Positions 61,166 to 64,000 of a stretch of 64,000 nucleotides of DNA are shown here, piece by piece. The notes under the pieces are model-generated. The model made no database searches, was not told where the DNA came from, and saw nothing but the letters and a program-made list of their open reading frames with translations. The stretch covers positions 2,728,001 through 2,792,000 of the forward strand of contig CBDDIP010000002.1 of assembly GCA_965229005.1 (NCBI GenBank). Reading direction: 5' to 3'. The translations under genes and the position numbers were made by a program. Each line of letters opens with the position of its first letter. Position 1 is the stretch's first letter. This DNA is from CBDDIP01 sp965229005 (GTDB taxonomy: Bacteria > Actinomycetota > Acidimicrobiia > Acidimicrobiales > Ilumatobacteraceae).

Positions 61166-61528
61166 TCAGACGCCGTGGTCTGCTGCTCGTCGCAATCGAA
61201 CGTCGAACGTGCCGATCGGAGTCCGATGGCGTCGCGCCGTGAGCAGAACGCAGCAGTCGGGAAGCTTGCAGCCCGTCGAGTTGCGCAGCTCAGCCAGCGA
61301 GAGTGGATCTGTCGGCGTCTCGTCGACGACGACGCCGACGGCTGCGAGGTGGTCCATCACCTCGCGACCGCGGTCGAGACGAACCGGCCCGACCAACGCC
61401 TCAGCAAGCGTGATCGGATGCACGAGCAGCGGTGGAACGGCGGAGGCGAGGATCTCGATGGCTGCTTCGTGGTGCGCATCGCGACGCGAGAGGTAGGCGA
61501 TCAGCACGCTCGCGTCGAGCGTGATCAC
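61166..61528 (-). CDS. VapC-type PIN-domain toxin
   Basis: A 120-residue PIN ribonuclease. VITLDASVLIAYLSRRDAHH has the first acidic residue near the start, TLAEALVGP the second, and LPDCCVLLTARR with FDVRLRRAA the last ones. Start GTG 61528 overlaps the antitoxin stop as GTGA; GTG 61537 is also possible. PIN toxins of this kind cut tRNA or rRNA and are inactivated by their cognate antitoxin. Confidence 0.85.
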   Translation of the reverse strand: MITLDASVLIAYLSRRDAHHEAAIEILASAVPPLLVHPITLAEALVGPVRLDRGREVMDHLAAVGVVVDETPTDPLSLAELRNSTGCKLPDCCVLLTARRHRTPIGTFDVRLRRAADHGV

Positions 61529-61776
61529 TCGGGCCACTCCGCCCGCAGATCGTCGAGGTAGCCGTCGGGAAACGCCGCTTCGAAGCCACCGGCGAGTTGG
61601 CGCACGAGCTCACGCCGACTGGCGCTCTTCCCATCAGCGCTTTGAGCGCCGAGCAGCACCAGCTGGCGGAGGATCTGCGCCCGCGTCGCGCCGGGGTAGT
61701 TCGATTCCGCGCGGTCGATGGCGGCGGCGATGTCGTCGGTCTCGGTGACGATGTGACGTGGACGGGTCGTTGGCAC
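61525..61776 (-). CDS. antitoxin of the VapBC module
   Basis: An 83-residue protein encoded just upstream of the PIN toxin. The N-terminal part (MPTTRPRHIVTETDDIAAAID) and RATRAQILRQLVLLGAQ-like helix (GATRAQILRQLVLLGAQ in this protein) fit a ribbon-helix-helix DNA-binding fold. The C-terminus is acidic (YLDDLRAEWPE), as expected of a toxin-binding tail. Start GTG 61776 is preferred because a TACACT box lies 6 nt upstream. Confidence 0.75.
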   Translation of the reverse strand: MPTTRPRHIVTETDDIAAAIDRAESNYPGATRAQILRQLVLLGAQSADGKSASRRELVRQLAGGFEAAFPDGYLDDLRAEWPE

Positions 61777-61782
61777 GACAGA

Positions 61783-61788
61783 AGTGTA
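61783..61788 (-). promoter_or_regulatory. -10 box TACACT of the VapBC module
   Basis: On the minus strand TACACT ends 6 nt before GTG 61776, so the toxin-antitoxin mRNA would be leaderless. No clear operator repeat is seen nearby. Confidence 0.5.
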
Positions 61789-61833
61789 ACACTCGGGCAA
61801 TCGGTGATGCACCTCACCGATCCGACGCTGCCA

Positions 61834-62880
61834 TCAGCCCTTCGGGACGAACGAGTTGGTGGTGTCGATCAGCTCGCGCAGGTCGCCGTAGCCGTGCTTG
61901 GCGAACACGAACCCGATGCGAGCCAGACCGAGCCGATCTGCCTCGCGTCTTTCCGCGTCGGACGGGTCGACGCGGGTGATCGAGCCCGACTTGCACAGGT
62001 GACCGAACCGCTCGTTGAGCAACGCGAGCTGCTCGTCGGTCGGTGCGTGCTGCAGGCGGATCACGAGCAGGTCGCCGACGTAACGCAGCGATTCGTAGTT
62101 GCGGTAGAAGCCGAGGATCTCATCGACGGCCACCGTGCAGTCGTCGGTGACGAGGTACAGCCCGGTGTCGCTGGGGCTGACCAGTCCACGCTTGACGAGC
62201 TGCGTGTCGATGAACTCGTGCACCGTCTCCCAGTAGGGGTCGCCGGGCGTGTCGAGGAAGACGATCGGCACCGGCACGCCCTTGCCGGTCTGCGTCAGCG
62301 TGAGCAGCTCGAAGGTCTCGTCGAGCGTGCCGAACCCGCCGGGGAGGCAGACGAAGCCCTTGCTCTCCTTGATCAGCATCAGCTTGCGGGTGAAGAAGTA
62401 CTTCATGCTGACGTACTTCGTGTTGCCGGCGATGATCGGGTTGGCGCCCTGCTCGAACGGCAGGCGGATCGATACGCCGATCGACTGGTCGCTGCCGGCA
62501 CCCTCCATCGCCGCCTGCATGATCCCCGGGCCGGCGCCGGTGACGACCATCCAACCGGCCTCCGCCAGCTTGGCGGCCACCTCGCGGGCGGCCGCGTAGA
62601 GCGGGTCCTCCGGCCGAGTGCGTGCCGAGCCGAAGATGGTCACCTTGGCGTGATCGGCGTACGGGGCGAACATCGCGAACGCGTCGCGCATCTCCTGCAG
62701 TGCGGCGGAGGCGATCTTCAGATCGAGCGTCTCGGGTTGATCCGCGATCAGCGCGGCGGCCGCCTTCAGCAGCTGCTCGGCCAGACGCTGGTCGCGCCGA
62801 TTGCTGAGGTCGCCGGCAACCGTGCTGAGGTGCTCAGCCGGTCGGCCCGGTGTCGACGGGGCCAGCGGCTCGTCGCCCAT
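61834..62880 (-). CDS. LOG-family protein (TIGR00730 type)
   Basis: A 348-residue protein of the lysine-decarboxylase-like/LOG family; members release free cytokinin-like bases or ribose 5-phosphate from nucleotides. VTIFGSARTRPEDPLYAAA near residue 80, VVTGAGPGIMQAAMEGAG and LPGGFGTLDETFELLTL (PGGxGTxxE) are the signature elements. It is longer than plain LOG enzymes, with about 75 extra N-terminal and 90 C-terminal residues. ATG 62880 lies 5 nt after the transaldolase stop, so the two are co-transcribed. Confidence 0.9.
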   Translation of the reverse strand: MGDEPLAPSTPGRPAEHLSTVAGDLSNRRDQRLAEQLLKAAAALIADQPETLDLKIASAALQEMRDAFAMFAPYADHAKVTIFGSARTRPEDPLYAAAREVAAKLAEAGWMVVTGAGPGIMQAAMEGAGSDQSIGVSIRLPFEQGANPIIAGNTKYVSMKYFFTRKLMLIKESKGFVCLPGGFGTLDETFELLTLTQTGKGVPVPIVFLDTPGDPYWETVHEFIDTQLVKRGLVSPSDTGLYLVTDDCTVAVDEILGFYRNYESLRYVGDLLVIRLQHAPTDEQLALLNERFGHLCKSGSITRVDPSDAERREADRLGLARIGFVFAKHGYGDLRELIDTTNSFVPKG

Positions 62881-62885
62881 CGTCG

Positions 62886-63998
62886 TCACTCTGACGAACG
62901 GAGCTCTTGCGCCTTCGTCTCCAGCGCATCGAGCAGCTCGTCGAAGCTCTTCTGGAAGCTCGACACGCCCTCGCGCTCCAGGGTCGCCGCCACGTCGTCG
63001 AGATCGACGCCGACCGCCGTGAGTCCGGCCCACGCAGCTTCGGCCTCAGGGAGATCGGCATCGATCCGGCGCGCCAGGGTGCCGTGGTCGGCAAAGGCCT
63101 CGATGGTGGCGTCCGGCAGGGTGTTCACCGTGTCCGGCCCGATCAGCTCGTCGACGTAGAGGGTGTCCTTGTACGCCGGGTTCTTGGTCGACGTGCTGGC
63201 CCACAGCGGACGCTGCACGCGAGCGCCGAGGTCGGCCAACCGGTCCCAGCGAGCGCCGCTGAACGCCTTCAGGAACAGCTGGTACGCGAGCTTGCCCTGT
63301 GCGACGGCAGCTTTGCCGCGCAGCTCCAGCGCCTCCGGCGTCCCGATCGCATCCAGGCGGCGATCGATCTCGGTGTCGACGCGGCTGATGAAGAAGCTGG
63401 CAACGCTGGCCACCTTCGACAGATCGGCGCCCGGAACCTTCGAGTACGCATCGAGACCGTCGAGGTAGGCGTCGACAACCGCCTGGTAGCGCTCGAGGCT
63501 GAAGATCAACGTGACGTTGATGCTTCGCCCTTCGGCGATCATCTGGCGGATGGCAGGGATGCCTTCCTCGGTCGCCGGGATCTTGACCATCAGGTTCGGT
63601 CGATCGATCTTCTCGTGCAGTTCTCGCGCCGCGGTCTCCGTGCCCGGACCGTCGTGGGCGAGGGCCGGAGCGACCTCGACGCTGACGTACCCGTCACGGC
63701 CGTGGCTGTCGTGATGCACCTCCGCAAACGCGTCGAGTGCACCGTTGATGTCCTGCAGCACGAGCGCCCAGTAGTCGTCGATCACGGGCTTGTCGTCGTT
63801 GGCCAGCACGGTGAACTGCTCGTCGTAGTCGGGCGAGCCCTGGATGGCCTTCTGGAAGATCGTCGGGTTGCTGGTCAGCCCGCGGATGCCGCGCTGCACG
63901 AGGCGGTCGATCTGCCCCGAGGTGATGTAGCCGCGCTTCAGGTTGTCGAGCCAGGGGCTCTGGCCGAACTCGTGGTAGAGGGTGTTGAGGCGGTCCAT
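62886..63998 (-). CDS. tal: transaldolase
   Basis: A 370-residue pentose-phosphate enzyme of the actinobacterial long type. The Schiff-base lysine lies in NLMVKIPATEEGIPAIRQM (counted in part). GIRGLTSNPTIFQKAI near residue 35 is the family start, and VASFFISRVDTEIDRRLDAI is conserved. It starts at ATG 63998, two bases from the right edge, so its promoter is outside the window. A plausible role is sugar-phosphate exchange between glycolysis and the pentose-phosphate path. Confidence 0.96.
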   Translation of the reverse strand: MDRLNTLYHEFGQSPWLDNLKRGYITSGQIDRLVQRGIRGLTSNPTIFQKAIQGSPDYDEQFTVLANDDKPVIDDYWALVLQDINGALDAFAEVHHDSHGRDGYVSVEVAPALAHDGPGTETAARELHEKIDRPNLMVKIPATEEGIPAIRQMIAEGRSINVTLIFSLERYQAVVDAYLDGLDAYSKVPGADLSKVASVASFFISRVDTEIDRRLDAIGTPEALELRGKAAVAQGKLAYQLFLKAFSGARWDRLADLGARVQRPLWASTSTKNPAYKDTLYVDELIGPDTVNTLPDATIEAFADHGTLARRIDADLPEAEAAWAGLTAVGVDLDDVAATLEREGVSSFQKSFDELLDALETKAQELRSSE

Positions 63999-64000
63999 GA

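Overview
The window is GC-rich, gene-dense DNA from an actinobacterium. Several things support this: start codons are often GTG, stop-start overlaps of the ATGA/GTGA type are common, many genes have a TAnnnT box 6-9 nt before the start codon (leaderless style), and the gene order is actinobacterial (pdxS-pdxT-yebC-ruvCAB, yajC-secD-secF-apt-rel-hisS-aspS-rarA). The Thr-rich SecD insert and a TasA/SipW pair fit a member of the Acidimicrobiia, but that placement is inference and rests on no database match. No rRNA, tRNA or CRISPR array was recognised.

Left end (1-2.6 kb): an ECF sigma factor overlapped by a truncated partner gene, then a scrambled accessory patch with an IS1595-type transposase remnant, several short repeats and four or five very small (mostly membrane) proteins. 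2.6-9.7 kb: a luciferase-like flavin oxidoreductase, a stand-alone NuoF-like protein, and a possible biofilm module of TasA-like secreted protein, SipW-type signal peptidase and a membrane GGDEF/EAL protein. 9.7-15.4 kb (minus strand): LtrA, an amidohydrolase, a cytochrome P450, a TauE-type exporter, a 57-residue membrane protein and an RlmA-type methyltransferase.

15.4-17.7 kb: an O-methyltransferase and a CcmF-like heme lyase whose 3' end overlaps the convergent 1543-residue VWA protein. 17.6-29.8 kb (minus strand): a tightly packed seven-gene operon reading secreted membrane protein, ABC ATPase, ABC permease, Gly-Gln-repeat membrane protein, MoxR ATPase, DUF58 protein and triple-VWA/GATase-like membrane protein. 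It resembles a surface-assembly or envelope-stress machine.

29.9-48.4 kb is housekeeping: a GT4 glycosyltransferase, LemA, HtpX, a DUF3048 lipoprotein, PLP synthase PdxST, YebC, a 1-Cys peroxiredoxin, a NUDIX protein, RuvCAB, QueA-Tgt, YajC-SecD-SecF, Apt and Rel. 48.4-53.3 kb holds the most unusual feature. Two lone accessory genes (a DUF4304 protein between rel and hisS, and an AbiEi-HTH/DUF559-nuclease-like protein between aspS and a NUDIX gene) are each bracketed by a pair of 45-nt palindromes. All four palindromes fit one pattern, and both genes start exactly 22 nt after their left palindrome.

53.3-64 kb: NUDIX, RarA, a DUF948/DUF6167-like pair, glycolate-oxidase-type GlcD and GlcE, a phosphotransferase, a Nei-type glycosylase, GlcF, a small conserved-looking protein, a VapBC module, a LOG-family protein and transaldolase.
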